Positions 19,353-28,718 of a DNA stretch of 36,860 bases are shown one piece after another; the first letter of the stretch is position 1; the number at the start of each line of letters is the position of its first letter. The translations under genes and the position numbers were made by a program. The notes beneath the pieces are model-generated. The model saw only the letters and a list, made by a program, of their open reading frames with translations. It did no database searches and had not been told where the DNA came from. This stretch comes from a virus: positions 1 through 36,860 of IMG/VR virus record IMGVR_UViG_3300032093_000394; one strand, given 5' to 3'.

Positions 19353-22300
19353 TTATTGCGCGAGCGCGTTCTTCTTCTGACGTCGGTCGATTTCAGCTTT
19401 TGAGGCAACCACCGCGCCGCCTCCAAGGATTGCGCCGCCGGTCAGGCCGTAGACGCGAGGGCGCTTAAGAATTTCGGCGCCCGCGTCTCGTGCCATCTTT
19501 TCGCGTGGGCTGACCTTGCGAAGGTTTTCTGTGTCCAGCGGCTCGGTAAAGGTGTTGCGATACCATTCTGGCTGCTTAGCGCGCGGCATTGCAGAGATTT
19601 GCCACAGCTCAAAAAACGCTTCGTCAAGGCTTTTGTATTGCTTGCCGTCCATCAAGGCCACCGGCTCCCATCCAGTTACGCTTGCGGCGCCTTTCCGGGG
19701 AATAACAATCTGCCCGGCTTCGTCCTTCAAAACAACAACGATTCCCGTCTCTTCCCAGATGTCGCGGATAGGGACGGTTTCAGAATTTCTTCCAATGGCT
19801 TTTCTGGCGACTTCAAGACGGTCATCCACAGGCTTGCGCGCTACGCTGTTCGGACCCATAGGCCAGATGCCTTCGGTGCCAGTCTTCGCCCAATCGGCGC
19901 GCTTGCTGTAGGGCTTTGCCATTTCCTGCCAGAACGCGGCTTGCACGTCTTCGGGGTTCTTGCCTGGGGCGCGCGTGAGGATTGTGCGACCCTCGATTTT
20001 GATTGGCACGCGGTTAGTTGCCTCCCAGATTTCCTCTGGTGAACGTCCGGCTTTTAGCATGTCTTCGGCAACGCGCATGGACATTGCCGGATTGTCCTTA
20101 ATGCCAGCCAGCTTGGCGATGCCTTTGCCTACTCGCATTTCAGGCTGTTGCGGCGTTGGCTGGATGCCTTTGGCGTTAATTTGCTCTGCAATCTTGCGAA
20201 CGCTTTCCTCAATGGCGCGGGCCTGCTTGTCCATTTTCGGAGCGCGGGGCTTACGCGGGCCTCCTACGCCAGCCGTCGCCACATCATCCGCGCCGATTGC
20301 GACTGTGCGGACAGGCCCGAACTTTCTTTCAACGTCAGACTTTGGCTTTCGTGTGATAACGAATGTGCCGTCTGCCGTTTCGTATGACCGCAGATCATCG
20401 CCGGTTTCGCGGGCCAAGAGCTTTCGGTAAATGTCAGCTTTTTTCGGCTCGTTTGCCTTGAATGTATAGTACGGTTTCGCGCGTCCGCTTTGTGCGTGTT
20501 CCCGCAAGGCCATGATGACCTTGCTAATGGACTGACGAAGCTCCTGAGCGCCCTCCGTAGACGGATCGCCGGGGCGCACTGACTGGCGATAGAGGGTAAA
20601 CGCCACCTCACCGTCCTTGCCGATGGTCAATTCCAATCCGCGATTTTCTGGTCCAAATGTTGCGGACTCAACAGACTGACCGTTGTATTGCTTGACCTTG
20701 CCCCAGTCAGCGCCGGATTTAGGGACACCAACTGTGCGGCCACCAGACGAGAGCGCATTGCGGGCAACGCGGATCGCGCCTGGAGTGAGGCCAACACCAA
20801 GGCCAATTCCAATGTTCCGAAGCCGCTCCTCGTTGCTGTCTGCCGGGCCAAATGCGCCAATGCCTGCGCCTGCTAGGGCGTTGCCGAGGTCGCCTCGGAG
20901 GGCGCCAATACCGCTGGTCTTCGGAGGCTGATCATAGCGAGGCTGAAGCGCTGTCACGTTCTCCGTGCCGCCTTGGCGGGTCGTTACTGAGAACTCGCTA
21001 CCATCAAGACCAATGCCCTTAAGCAGTTCGTCAGCACGGTTCTCAACATCGCGGCGCGTGTATCCTGCCTGACCCCTGCCAGCGACAAGCTGTTCGCGTG
21101 CCATCTCCCATGCGGCTTGGTATTCGTCCTGCGTTGCCGTTCGCTCAATCGGCGGCGGCGCATCCGGATTGCCGTTCCGCATCCGGTTTACAATAGCCTC
21201 GCGCGGCGTGTCTCCGGTGCCTGACAGGCGGTTAGCCATGTCGCGGGCTGCTTGGCTTGCCTTGTTCGGAACTGCGCGCTCTGCGTTGGATTGGCGACGG
21301 GCAACAAGCGGCATGAACACCGGATCAGGGTCAAGGCCCTGACTGCGAAGTTGAGCGGCGGCCAAGTCTTCCCAGAGGTAAGCCCGGCGCGCATCTGGAT
21401 TGGTGAGGTTGTCCGTGCTGCGGTTTTGCGGGCGCTGGCCGGGCACATCACCGCGTTTGCCGAACCGCTCCATCAGGTCTTGCGCGTTTTCAACCGCCGC
21501 CTGCCATTCTTCCGGCGTAGCAGCGCGTTCAATACGCTTGGGCTTTGCGAGCTTGATCTGAGCGTCAACAAAGCCCTCGATGTTTTCAGCTTTCCACGGG
21601 CTTGGGTTTCCAAAGCCACCAAACCCAGCCGCCCGTATCGGCCCTTGCGGGGCGAGGGCGTTGGGGGATGGTGTGGGAGAACCGGAGGGGGGGGTTCCGC
21701 GTGGGGGCGTGCCCGGTGCGGTGGGGGGAGCGCCACCAACAGGCGGGTGCAAGCCGCGCGACGTGATGCGGCCCATTTTGCGAGACGCAGCACGCGCAGC
21801 CAGCTTGGCCACTTGCGCCGGAATCTGGTCGCCGGTCGAAAGCAAGATGTCAGTAGCCGCCCGGTTAATGTTCGGGCGAAGGATACGGGGCTGGCTGATG
21901 GCGCGGCCAATGTCGCGGCCAAAGCGTTGCGCCACTTGGCTTGCTGCCATCGCCGGGCCGCCTGCCAACAGGTCAGAGACGCTTTGCCCGATCTGTGCGG
22001 AGATGCCATCATCAGCCAGCGCATCGGTCACGTCACCCTGACGGAACGCGGTCTTGCTGTTGCCCACCATGTCCACGCCAAACTGAGCGCGGTTAGATGC
22101 ACGTTCGATGGCTTCATCTAGCGCAGCGTTGGCTTTGGTTTGAACCGAGCCAATTTTTTCAGCAAACTGCGGCCCCAGCTTATCAACTCGGGCCTGTTGC
22201 TTTTTGTTGAGTTTCTTCCCTGCCGCAAGGCGATTGCGGATGGCCAGGATTTGCGGATCAGTGACGAGCACCTTCGGACGCGCGGCTTCCAGCTTGTCGC

Positions 22301-24239
22301 GTAGCGCTGGCGTGCGGGCAACTTTGCGGGTCGCATCTGCAAAGCCGCCCATGTTCGGCGCGTTGCGAAGCTCGTTTGCAATGGCACGGGCAGCACCGAC
22401 GCCATAAGCCCTGCGGCCCTCGTCTGATGCGGCAGGAATGTTTGCATCTGGAATGCCTTGCATGATGCGGTTCACGTCGTCCACATCGACGGAAGGCTTC
22501 ATGATGTCTAAGCCTTCCTCCAGCAATTCGCCGCGCCGGATGCGTTCAGCGGCAGTTGCCCGCGCGTCACCGATGCCCGTATCGTCAATAATCGCGCGCA
22601 CGTTGTTGCGAAGCGCACGCCAGCCCGCAATGCTCCCTGAGATTTCGCCCGATCCGCCGCCGACAGCCTTGTAACTTTGGTTGATGGCACGTTCGATATA
22701 GTCCGCAGCCTGAACAGACAGGTTGGGGATTTGCACCCTTTCACCGCGCCGGGCTGCTTCAAGGGCTTGGCCATACATCCGGACTTCATCGCGGGCTGCT
22801 TTGTGGCCCATACGGTTCAAGTCCGCAGCGGCATCCTTGATGATCCGGCCAACGTCATCTTCGTCGGCAAGGATGTTGTTAAGGCTGGCCTGCTTTTGCG
22901 GGTCAAGCGGTTTGAGGGTTTTGTTCTTACCGTAGTGCGCGGCTGCATAAAGCGGTTCCGGGTCTTCTACGCGCGCTCTTGCCGCTTCTGACTGCGCCTT
23001 GGCATAGTCACCGCGCCGTGCTCCGAAGCTGCGCGCAAACGCATCTTCCAGCCGGTCCACCTCGCCCCGGCCACGGTTGACGAACACGTTAGCCGCCTGT
23101 TCCCGGCTTTCACGGTTCACCGTAATCATTGCCGACAGGAGGCTGCGCTCGTTCGGCCCCATCAGTTCGGCCAGCGTCTCGGGCACCTCGCCGGACTTCT
23201 GCCAGCGGTCGAAATCGTCACGCACCTTTTGCAACGACGTGCCCGACCGCTCGGCGCGGGTCAGGATCATATCAAGCGCTTTGTTCTCGGCGTTGGTGAA
23301 CAGGCTATAGCCAGCCTTGCCGACAATCGGGGCCACAACAAACTGCGCCGCCGGGCTAAGAACACCGCCCACCGCTGCGCCAAATGCTGCGCCTTGTGCC
23401 GCTTCGTCCAGACGCTCGGGGATACCACCCTCTGCCGTGCCTGCCGCATACAGGCCACCATAAGCAGCGCCGTAGCCTATTCCCTTGCCGGTAGCTTCAG
23501 CAACCCGACCGCCAGCGCGGGAAACAGCCTGCCCCACGTTCTGCGCTGGCAGCGCCAGCTTTGCGGCTTTGGCTTTCAGGGCAGCCGATTTTGCAGCCAG
23601 TCTGGCTTGGCGGGCGCCTGTCGATGCCTGAGCCAGCTTTGCCAGCTTGTCGCCCTTCGCGCTGGCCTGGAGGCCAACCTGAGCCGTTGTGCGGGCACCT
23701 GCGCCCGTCAGGCCCACTGGCAGCGGCGCGGTCGTAACGACACCGCCGGTCAGCTCGCCCGCGATGTAGGTGTAAGGATTGTCAGCCTTCGCCTTGTTGA
23801 TAACGGCGCGGTCCTTGGCCACCCGTTCAGAATACGCCTGCTTGCCGGACTCGATAGCGCCAAACCCTTCGCCGCGCGCAATGCCCATTGCCGTGCCGCC
23901 CACGAAGTCAGCCGCGCCGGAGATTTCCTCGCCAAACCCGAACGTACCGCCTTGGCCGTATGCCGTGGCAAACGTTGCCAGACGGCCCAGCTTGTCGTCT
24001 TGCTTTGGCGGTTGGTAGCCGTTGCGCTCTGCTTCAATCTCAGCCATGCGGCGAAGCGTGGCAGGGTCTTGCAAGCGGGACGCCACAGCGCGGTCATAAG
24101 CGCCGCCTTGAACGCGGCGCTGGATGTCAGCGGCGTACTCGTTGATCACGTTTTCGCGGTTCGGATCAACGGCAGCATATTGAGCAAAGCGGTTGCCCGT
24201 CTGCGTCTGGCCTTCAGCGTATTTAGCAAAACGGCTCAT
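19353..24239 (-). CDS. Giant internal virion/ejection-type protein, 1628 aa
   Basis: The 1628-residue product starts MSRFAKYAEGQTQTGNRFAQ and is the largest in the window. Residues about 80-310 are Gly/Ala-rich with hydrophobic stretches (GVVTTAPLPVGLTGAG; AAQGAAFGAAVGGVLSPAAQ), as in phage proteins that enter the membrane during DNA ejection. Long helical regions follow, then a Pro-rich linker near 830-865. Toward the C-terminus are small folded regions (FGPENRGLELTIGKDGEVAF and WEETGIVVVLKDEAGQIVIP) of unknown activity. The order portal-capsid-tail-hub-ejection proteins-tailspike supports an ejected internal protein like T7 gp16 or P22 gp16/gp20. It could be a multi-domain polyvalent protein. 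The frame is intact through an eight-base C-tract (coding strand, 21694-21687). Confidence 0.7.
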   Translation of the reverse strand: MSRFAKYAEGQTQTGNRFAQYAAVDPNRENVINEYAADIQRRVQGGAYDRAVASRLQDPATLRRMAEIEAERNGYQPPKQDDKLGRLATFATAYGQGGTFGFGEEISGAADFVGGTAMGIARGEGFGAIESGKQAYSERVAKDRAVINKAKADNPYTYIAGELTGGVVTTAPLPVGLTGAGARTTAQVGLQASAKGDKLAKLAQASTGARQARLAAKSAALKAKAAKLALPAQNVGQAVSRAGGRVAEATGKGIGYGAAYGGLYAAGTAEGGIPERLDEAAQGAAFGAAVGGVLSPAAQFVVAPIVGKAGYSLFTNAENKALDMILTRAERSGTSLQKVRDDFDRWQKSGEVPETLAELMGPNERSLLSAMITVNRESREQAANVFVNRGRGEVDRLEDAFARSFGARRGDYAKAQSEAARARVEDPEPLYAAAHYGKNKTLKPLDPQKQASLNNILADEDDVGRIIKDAAADLNRMGHKAARDEVRMYGQALEAARRGERVQIPNLSVQAADYIERAINQSYKAVGGGSGEISGSIAGWRALRNNVRAIIDDTGIGDARATAAERIRRGELLEEGLDIMKPSVDVDDVNRIMQGIPDANIPAASDEGRRAYGVGAARAIANELRNAPNMGGFADATRKVARTPALRDKLEAARPKVLVTDPQILAIRNRLAAGKKLNKKQQARVDKLGPQFAEKIGSVQTKANAALDEAIERASNRAQFGVDMVGNSKTAFRQGDVTDALADDGISAQIGQSVSDLLAGGPAMAASQVAQRFGRDIGRAISQPRILRPNINRAATDILLSTGDQIPAQVAKLAARAASRKMGRITSRGLHPPVGGAPPTAPGTPPRGTPPSGSPTPSPNALAPQGPIRAAGFGGFGNPSPWKAENIEGFVDAQIKLAKPKRIERAATPEEWQAAVENAQDLMERFGKRGDVPGQRPQNRSTDNLTNPDARRAYLWEDLAAAQLRSQGLDPDPVFMPLVARRQSNAERAVPNKASQAARDMANRLSGTGDTPREAIVNRMRNGNPDAPPPIERTATQDEYQAAWEMAREQLVAGRGQAGYTRRDVENRADELLKGIGLDGSEFSVTTRQGGTENVTALQPRYDQPPKTSGIGALRGDLGNALAGAGIGAFGPADSNEERLRNIGIGLGVGLTPGAIRVARNALSSGGRTVGVPKSGADWGKVKQYNGQSVESATFGPENRGLELTIGKDGEVAFTLYRQSVRPGDPSTEGAQELRQSISKVIMALREHAQSGRAKPYYTFKANEPKKADIYRKLLARETGDDLRSYETADGTFVITRKPKSDVERKFGPVRTVAIGADDVATAGVGGPRKPRAPKMDKQARAIEESVRKIAEQINAKGIQPTPQQPEMRVGKGIAKLAGIKDNPAMSMRVAEDMLKAGRSPEEIWEATNRVPIKIEGRTILTRAPGKNPEDVQAAFWQEMAKPYSKRADWAKTGTEGIWPMGPNSVARKPVDDRLEVARKAIGRNSETVPIRDIWEETGIVVVLKDEAGQIVIPRKGAASVTGWEPVALMDGKQYKSLDEAFFELWQISAMPRAKQPEWYRNTFTEPLDTENLRKVSPREKMARDAGAEILKRPRVYGLTGGAILGGGAVVASKAEIDRRQKKNALAQ

Positions 24240-24248
24240 GAAAGCCCC

Positions 24249-25556
24249 TTAGAACGTGATCCGGGAAGGTGCGCGGCCTTGCTGCTGCATGATCTTCTGC
24301 GCTTGGCCTCGGCCAAACACTTCATCAAACTCGCGCATGGCTTCCGGCGAAGGATCGCTCAAAAGCTCTTGCACGGCAGGCTGTGGAATGCGGTTGACGG
24401 CGCCGCCTTGGAACACGGTGCCTGTGGTCCTTCCAGTCGCAAGGTCTGGGACCGTTCGCTCTGGGTCAAACCCGTACATGCCCGCAAGGCCTTCATAGGT
24501 CGTGCGCGCTTGGTCGTAATCTTCCAAGGACCGAGCATAAAGGCGATCAGCCTGATTAGTGAAGTCTGCCACTTGAGCGGCAGAAAGCGGCTTTCCGAGA
24601 ACGATCTGGTTGTAAAGGTTGCGGGTTGCTTCAGGCACACCGCGCGCATTGGCGGCAGAGGCCTGCTCGCCCTGCATAACGGTCGAACCTGGGTCCAGCA
24701 TCTTCATGTATTGATACACGAGCGAAAGCTGACCGGCTGGCGTTGTTGCGTCCGTCGCTTTGATGCGGCCATAAGAGGCTTGCACGTCGCGGAACCCGCT
24801 GGTGATCGAGTTGTATTCGCGGCGGAAGGAGGCTTCGTCGTCAACGTTGATTTCTGGACTTGCGGCAGCCTTCGCCTCGCGCTCTGCTGTCGCGGCCTCA
24901 GCCTCATCTTCCGCAATCTGCACACCACGCAGGCGAAGGTTATAATCTTTTGTCCAGCGCTCTGCTTCCGTTTTGGCAGCGGCGTCAGCGCGGCGCCCGG
25001 TCATAATATCCCCGAGCGTCTGCGCCGCAAATAGCGCGTCGTTGATGTCATTTGGATCAGTCGGGTCAAACTGCGCCAGTTCCTCAGGGCTGAACCCTTG
25101 GGCCTGCAATGCAGGCATATCCTGTTGCCAACGCTGCGCGGCCTGTTCGGGCGACATGCCTTGGTAATTGATGGCGACCTTGGCGAAGCTCTCAGCGCGG
25201 CGCGCCGCTTCTAGGCGTTGCTGTTCAGTTGCGGTCTGTTTGAACTGGTTGAGCTGTGCCATCAGCTCAAGGTTGCCAGACGGTGCAGCAAGCGTTGTTG
25301 CCTCGTCATATTTGCCAGCCGCCATCAGCGGGGCAATCTGCTTGTTCAGCGCCAAAGCGTTCTGGCCTTCGCCGTATTGCCGGGCCTGCATCCCTAGCGC
25401 CGGATCGATCTGGAACCCGAGTGAGGCTGCCGAGTCATAATTGCCCTGAGCCAAAGCGTTTCCGAAGTCTTTCATCTGGACTTCGCGCTCACGCTCCTTG
25501 CGCCGCGCGCTGCCCGCTTCAAATGCCTGTATCGTATCAAGGGCGTTGAAATACAT
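24249..25556 (-). CDS. Internal virion / DNA-ejection-like protein, 435 aa
   Basis: Almost wholly helical and Gln/Ala-rich. It starts MYFNALDTIQAFEAGSARRK and has repeated short-helix units (GNYDSAASLGFQIDPALGMQ; GKYDEATTLAAPSGNLELMA), then a coiled coil around 205-235. A C-terminal region has LLSDPSPEAMREFDEVFGRG. Composition and the slot between two other ejection-type genes fit a protein packaged in the head and injected with DNA. No enzymatic motif. Ten bases separate it from the 1628-residue gene. Confidence 0.65.
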   Translation of the reverse strand: MYFNALDTIQAFEAGSARRKEREREVQMKDFGNALAQGNYDSAASLGFQIDPALGMQARQYGEGQNALALNKQIAPLMAAGKYDEATTLAAPSGNLELMAQLNQFKQTATEQQRLEAARRAESFAKVAINYQGMSPEQAAQRWQQDMPALQAQGFSPEELAQFDPTDPNDINDALFAAQTLGDIMTGRRADAAAKTEAERWTKDYNLRLRGVQIAEDEAEAATAEREAKAAASPEINVDDEASFRREYNSITSGFRDVQASYGRIKATDATTPAGQLSLVYQYMKMLDPGSTVMQGEQASAANARGVPEATRNLYNQIVLGKPLSAAQVADFTNQADRLYARSLEDYDQARTTYEGLAGMYGFDPERTVPDLATGRTTGTVFQGGAVNRIPQPAVQELLSDPSPEAMREFDEVFGRGQAQKIMQQQGRAPSRITF

Positions 25557-25559
25557 GGC

Positions 25560-26489
25560 TTACTTCCTCGGCATACCAATCGGGTTAAACGTGTAGCCGT
25601 CTGTGCTGACGCTCGGAGGCTTTTCAAACCAGCCAGAACCTTTGCCATAGGCGTAAAGCCCTGCCGCACTTTGCAGGCCACTTCCAAGCGCATTGGCCGT
25701 GTTCATGTAGCTGGACCCGCGTGCCGCTGCCGATTGCATGTTGTTGGCGCCGATCTGCTGCGCGGTCTGCATCCCCTGTGCGCCAAGGTTTGACGAAAGC
25801 TGTGCGCCTTGGCTGCTGAGGCCAGAGAGTGCGTTGGTATAGTCCGAGTACGCACCGTATCGGTTTCGTGCGAGACGGTCGCCCATTGCACCGACCGCTG
25901 ATCCTGACAGGGATTTTCCGCCAGCCCCGAACGCACCCGCAACCTGTTGCAAGTCCGCGTTGGTGAAGTCCGTCATCGCCCGGTTGTTACCCGAGTTGAG
26001 GAACGTCTGATAAGCCTGATCCGAGATTTGCTGCTGTGTGAGCGGCTGGCCATCGGAGCCAACCGGCCCCGCAACCTTCGGGATTTCGTGGCCCTTCATC
26101 TGGCCGACTTGCTTGTAGTATTGCTCTGCCGCTGCGGTCCAGTCTGACCCCAGCTTCTTGAACGCCTTGCCGTAGCGATTGTAGAACGCCTGGATTTCAG
26201 GGCCGTATTGCTTCAGGTATGCGCCCCAGTCGGTTGATCCGACCGGCATCCCGTTTGCCCCGACACCGCCGCCAATGCCTAGCAATGCCTGTTGGGGGGC
26301 AAGGGCATTCGTGCCTGCGTTCCGGTAAGGCTCGGTGTATCCAGCCGCCTGCCTTTGGGCGAGCGTCAATTGCTGGTTAGCCTGTTCCGCAGCTTTGCGC
26401 TGCGCGCTTGCCGCCGCGCCGCCAGCAACCGCCGAACCTATCGTTGCCAAGGCTGTAGAGCCAAGCACCATGCCAATAGGAAACGCCAT
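25560..26489 (-). CDS. P22 gp7-like ejection protein, 309 aa
   Basis: The N-terminus is a hydrophobic Gly/Ala helix (MAFPIGMVLGSTALATIGSA) followed by AAASAQRKAAEQANQQLTLA and a Gly/Asn/Gln-rich body with GAGGKSLSGSAVGAMGDRLA, GAYSDYTNALSGLSSQG and a TDGYTFNPIGMPRK end. This pattern is characteristic of the DNA-transfer proteins next to tail-hub genes in P22-like podoviruses. Such proteins are packaged in the virion and leave with the DNA. AGGAG precedes the ATG at a good distance. No active-site motif. Confidence 0.7.
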   Translation of the reverse strand: MAFPIGMVLGSTALATIGSAVAGGAAASAQRKAAEQANQQLTLAQRQAAGYTEPYRNAGTNALAPQQALLGIGGGVGANGMPVGSTDWGAYLKQYGPEIQAFYNRYGKAFKKLGSDWTAAAEQYYKQVGQMKGHEIPKVAGPVGSDGQPLTQQQISDQAYQTFLNSGNNRAMTDFTNADLQQVAGAFGAGGKSLSGSAVGAMGDRLARNRYGAYSDYTNALSGLSSQGAQLSSNLGAQGMQTAQQIGANNMQSAAARGSSYMNTANALGSGLQSAAGLYAYGKGSGWFEKPPSVSTDGYTFNPIGMPRK

Positions 26490-26503
26490 CTCTAACTCCT
26501 ACT

Positions 26504-26518
26504 CGGTCGCAACGACCG
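26504..26518. repeat. Short hairpin between late genes
   Basis: CGGTCG-CAA-CGACCG forms a six-base-pair stem with a three-base loop in the 36-base gap before the gp7-like gene. There is no T-run, so termination is unlikely; RNA processing or transcript stabilisation is possible. Confidence 0.4.
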
Positions 26519-26525
26519 TTATGCC

Positions 26526-27116
26526 CTACAGGCCAGAATCGCTTTCAATGTAGACGGACACGTCTACCGCCACGGTTGCCGCCAAGCTGTCCGTCACCGT
26601 ACAAGCCCAGATGTGAGACCGTGCCGCCCCGGAAATCAGCACACCAGAAAAGTCCGTGCTTGCTGCCGTGGGCGAGTTTGCCGTAATCGTTCCGGGCCCG
26701 GACTTCTTCGCCCATGCGTAAGTGTACGGCCCAGTTCCGCCTGAAGCGAACACAGACACCGAATTTGTCGTTGCCGTGCCAGCACCTACAATGGCAGCGT
26801 AAGCATATGTCGGCAGCACATAAGCCGACAATGCCCCGCCTGATGCCGCCGCTGTTGCGGCTACCGCCACGTTTTCGGACACGCTCGATAGCTGGCCTGA
26901 GACTGACCCCGTGCCAGAGATGATCACATCTGCTAGGGGCTGCGTGCCATCAAGGATGGCCTGCTGCGTCTGGTTCACACCGGCAAGGATCGTGCCCACC
27001 GAACGGATGCTGTCGCTGGCGCCGTTGTCGAGGTCGTTGAGGTAGCGAATGGCCTCCATCGTCAACTGGCCGGTTGCCAAATCCACAAACTGCACAGGGA
27101 TGACGCGCTTAGCCAT
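26526..27116 (-). CDS. Late protein with Ig/PKD-like domain, 196 aa
   Basis: The first 55 residues (MAKRVIPVQFVDLATGQLTM, then EAIRYLNDLDNGASDSIRSV) resemble phage proteins that join the tail. The C-terminal 90 residues look like a single immunoglobulin-like fold: VSVFASGGTGPYTYAWAKKS, then TDFSGVLISGAARSHIWACT, then SLAATVAVDVSVYIE. Ig-like domains on virions often give weak surface adhesion. Its partner is unknown. It overlaps the small gene upstream by eight bases. Confidence 0.65.
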   Translation of the reverse strand: MAKRVIPVQFVDLATGQLTMEAIRYLNDLDNGASDSIRSVGTILAGVNQTQQAILDGTQPLADVIISGTGSVSGQLSSVSENVAVAATAAASGGALSAYVLPTYAYAAIVGAGTATTNSVSVFASGGTGPYTYAWAKKSGPGTITANSPTAASTDFSGVLISGAARSHIWACTVTDSLAATVAVDVSVYIESDSGL

Positions 27117-27282
27117 TCAGCACCTCGATAACCAAGGCTTGCCGGACTTCCTCGGGGCTCATGTTGTCCGTGATCGGAACAAGCACACCGCGTACCTCTA
27201 TCCCCGTAGGCACCGCACGAAACGCCACATCTGGATACCTGTTCTGCACCCTGCGTGCTGCTGCCAACTGATCGTTTCTCAT
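27109..27282 (-). CDS. Hypothetical small late protein, 57 aa
   Basis: The ATG at 27282 overlaps the TGA of the gp10-like gene (ATGA) and the TAA at 27109 overlaps the next start region. The product begins MRNDQLAAARRVQNRYPDVA and continues with strands (GIEVRGVLVPITD) and a final helix (SPEEVRQALVIEVLNG). It looks like a small folded protein and fills an otherwise empty gap exactly. Function unknown. Confidence 0.6.
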   Translation of the reverse strand: MRNDQLAAARRVQNRYPDVAFRAVPTGIEVRGVLVPITDNMSPEEVRQALVIEVLNG

Positions 27283-28718
27283 CGCTCACCCACTGGCACA
27301 CGGGATGGCAGGAACCCGACCGGATCACTCAGGCGGAACAGGAGCACAGTCTGTTCAGGCATGGCCCGTCCGTTCTGTTCCCATGACGTGCGGGCGCCGT
27401 ATTCACCAATTGCCCCCAAAGACCGATCCCGGTACGCCCCGAACGTGTTGCCCTTGTCCCGGCTGATGGCCATCGAGAGCAGCGGGCTTGACCCCTGACC
27501 GCTCACAAGGCCGATGCCCTTTGTGCCCTCAACACGGACTTGGCCAAGCGGCTGGTTGCCCATGTTCACCGGCAAGTGCGCCGAGAAGTACCGCACGATT
27601 TCCGTGCCAAACGTCGAGGCATCCGCCATCCGGTCAGACTTGTAGGACCGGCTCAGCTCTACCAGCGTCCTGCCTTCCGGTGCTGCAAACTGCTGGCCGT
27701 CCACAGTGACCTGAAACACCCATTCCCAAGTGTCTGACCCGTAGGTCTGGCGAAGGTGCCAAGCGCCGGTTGCAACATCGAGCGCGATGCACTTTTGAGG
27801 GGTCCAGATTAGGTAAAACTTGTGCGCCTCGGTCTCGATTGCGCTGCACACGATGTCGGATCGATCGACAGTGGCCAGATACCGGCTCACCCACGGGTCA
27901 TTGGCGTTCAATAGCTGAGGCGTCAGGCCGTTAAGTCGGTACACGCTCAGGTCATCCCCGATAAAGAACAGCGTGTTGTCCAGCTTGACAATGCTGTCAC
28001 GGCAAGCCGCGCCACGGTCGATTTCCTGCCCCACGATAGGGCTGAACGGATCGTCATTGTCGCCCGTCTCGATCCACGGCTGTATCGTCTGCGTACCGAA
28101 CACCATCAACGTGTTGGAAATCACCGCAAGGCCCACGATCCCGTCAGGGGCGTATTCTGCGGTGTAATAGCTCAGCGTGGTCGTCGTGTTGAACTGGAGC
28201 GTTGTGGAGAACGCAAACCGCGATCCATAGCTCGCAAGGAGCCGCTGGCCCATTGTGGCAATCGACGTGTAAGCCGTCTCGCCTGCGTCACTCAGCAAGG
28301 TTGCCCAGTCCGCGTCCGACAGCGCCGCAACACTGGCGCCGCCGGACTGGAAGAGGCTGCCTCCGCTAAGGAATCCCGCCTGGACTTCCCCGAAGACTGC
28401 CTTGACCCTGTCCGTTCCCGTCAGAGACCCGGTCAGGGCGCTCCATGTGTTAGCACTCACATCATAGAGCCGAACCGTCGTCCCATCAGGCACAACGACG
28501 TCACCACCTGCAAACCCATCTGCCTGAAACAGCCCGCGCACATTTGTGGTCAAGACCGTCCCGTTATCCACGATCCGGCTGCCCGGCGTGTTGACGTGAC
28601 GCACTGGCCTTTGCGGATCGCCCCCGTTCGGTTCAACGTAATAGTTGATGACGAACTTCCGCGCATCCCCGTAGCCATCGGGCTCGAAATGCGAGGATGC
28701 AATCGCGGCTTCGGGCAT
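27279..28718 (-). CDS. P22 gp10-like tail hub (packaged-DNA stabilisation) protein
   Basis: This 479-residue, strand-rich protein resembles the P22 gp10 tail-hub family. It has an N-terminal region with PGSRIVDNGTVLTTNVRGLF, a core of beta repeats (LAVISNTLMVFGTQTIQPWI; ACRDSIVKLDNTLFFIGDDL; YRLNGLTPQLLN) and a conserved end (ARTSWEQNGRAMPEQTVLLF, then RLSDPVGF). gp10 follows gp4 onto the portal after packaging and keeps DNA in the head. The gp4-like gene is two genes upstream in the transcript, matching P22 logic. Confidence 0.8.
   Translation of the reverse strand: MPEAAIASSHFEPDGYGDARKFVINYYVEPNGGDPQRPVRHVNTPGSRIVDNGTVLTTNVRGLFQADGFAGGDVVVPDGTTVRLYDVSANTWSALTGSLTGTDRVKAVFGEVQAGFLSGGSLFQSGGASVAALSDADWATLLSDAGETAYTSIATMGQRLLASYGSRFAFSTTLQFNTTTTLSYYTAEYAPDGIVGLAVISNTLMVFGTQTIQPWIETGDNDDPFSPIVGQEIDRGAACRDSIVKLDNTLFFIGDDLSVYRLNGLTPQLLNANDPWVSRYLATVDRSDIVCSAIETEAHKFYLIWTPQKCIALDVATGAWHLRQTYGSDTWEWVFQVTVDGQQFAAPEGRTLVELSRSYKSDRMADASTFGTEIVRYFSAHLPVNMGNQPLGQVRVEGTKGIGLVSGQGSSPLLSMAISRDKGNTFGAYRDRSLGAIGEYGARTSWEQNGRAMPEQTVLLFRLSDPVGFLPSRVPVGER

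Noticed and set aside
23229-25034. A 601-codon rightward ORF opposite the ejection-protein genes
   Set aside because: It is antisense to two well-supported leftward genes and its composition (Arg, Ala, Cys-rich, no domain) is that of a high-GC shadow frame.
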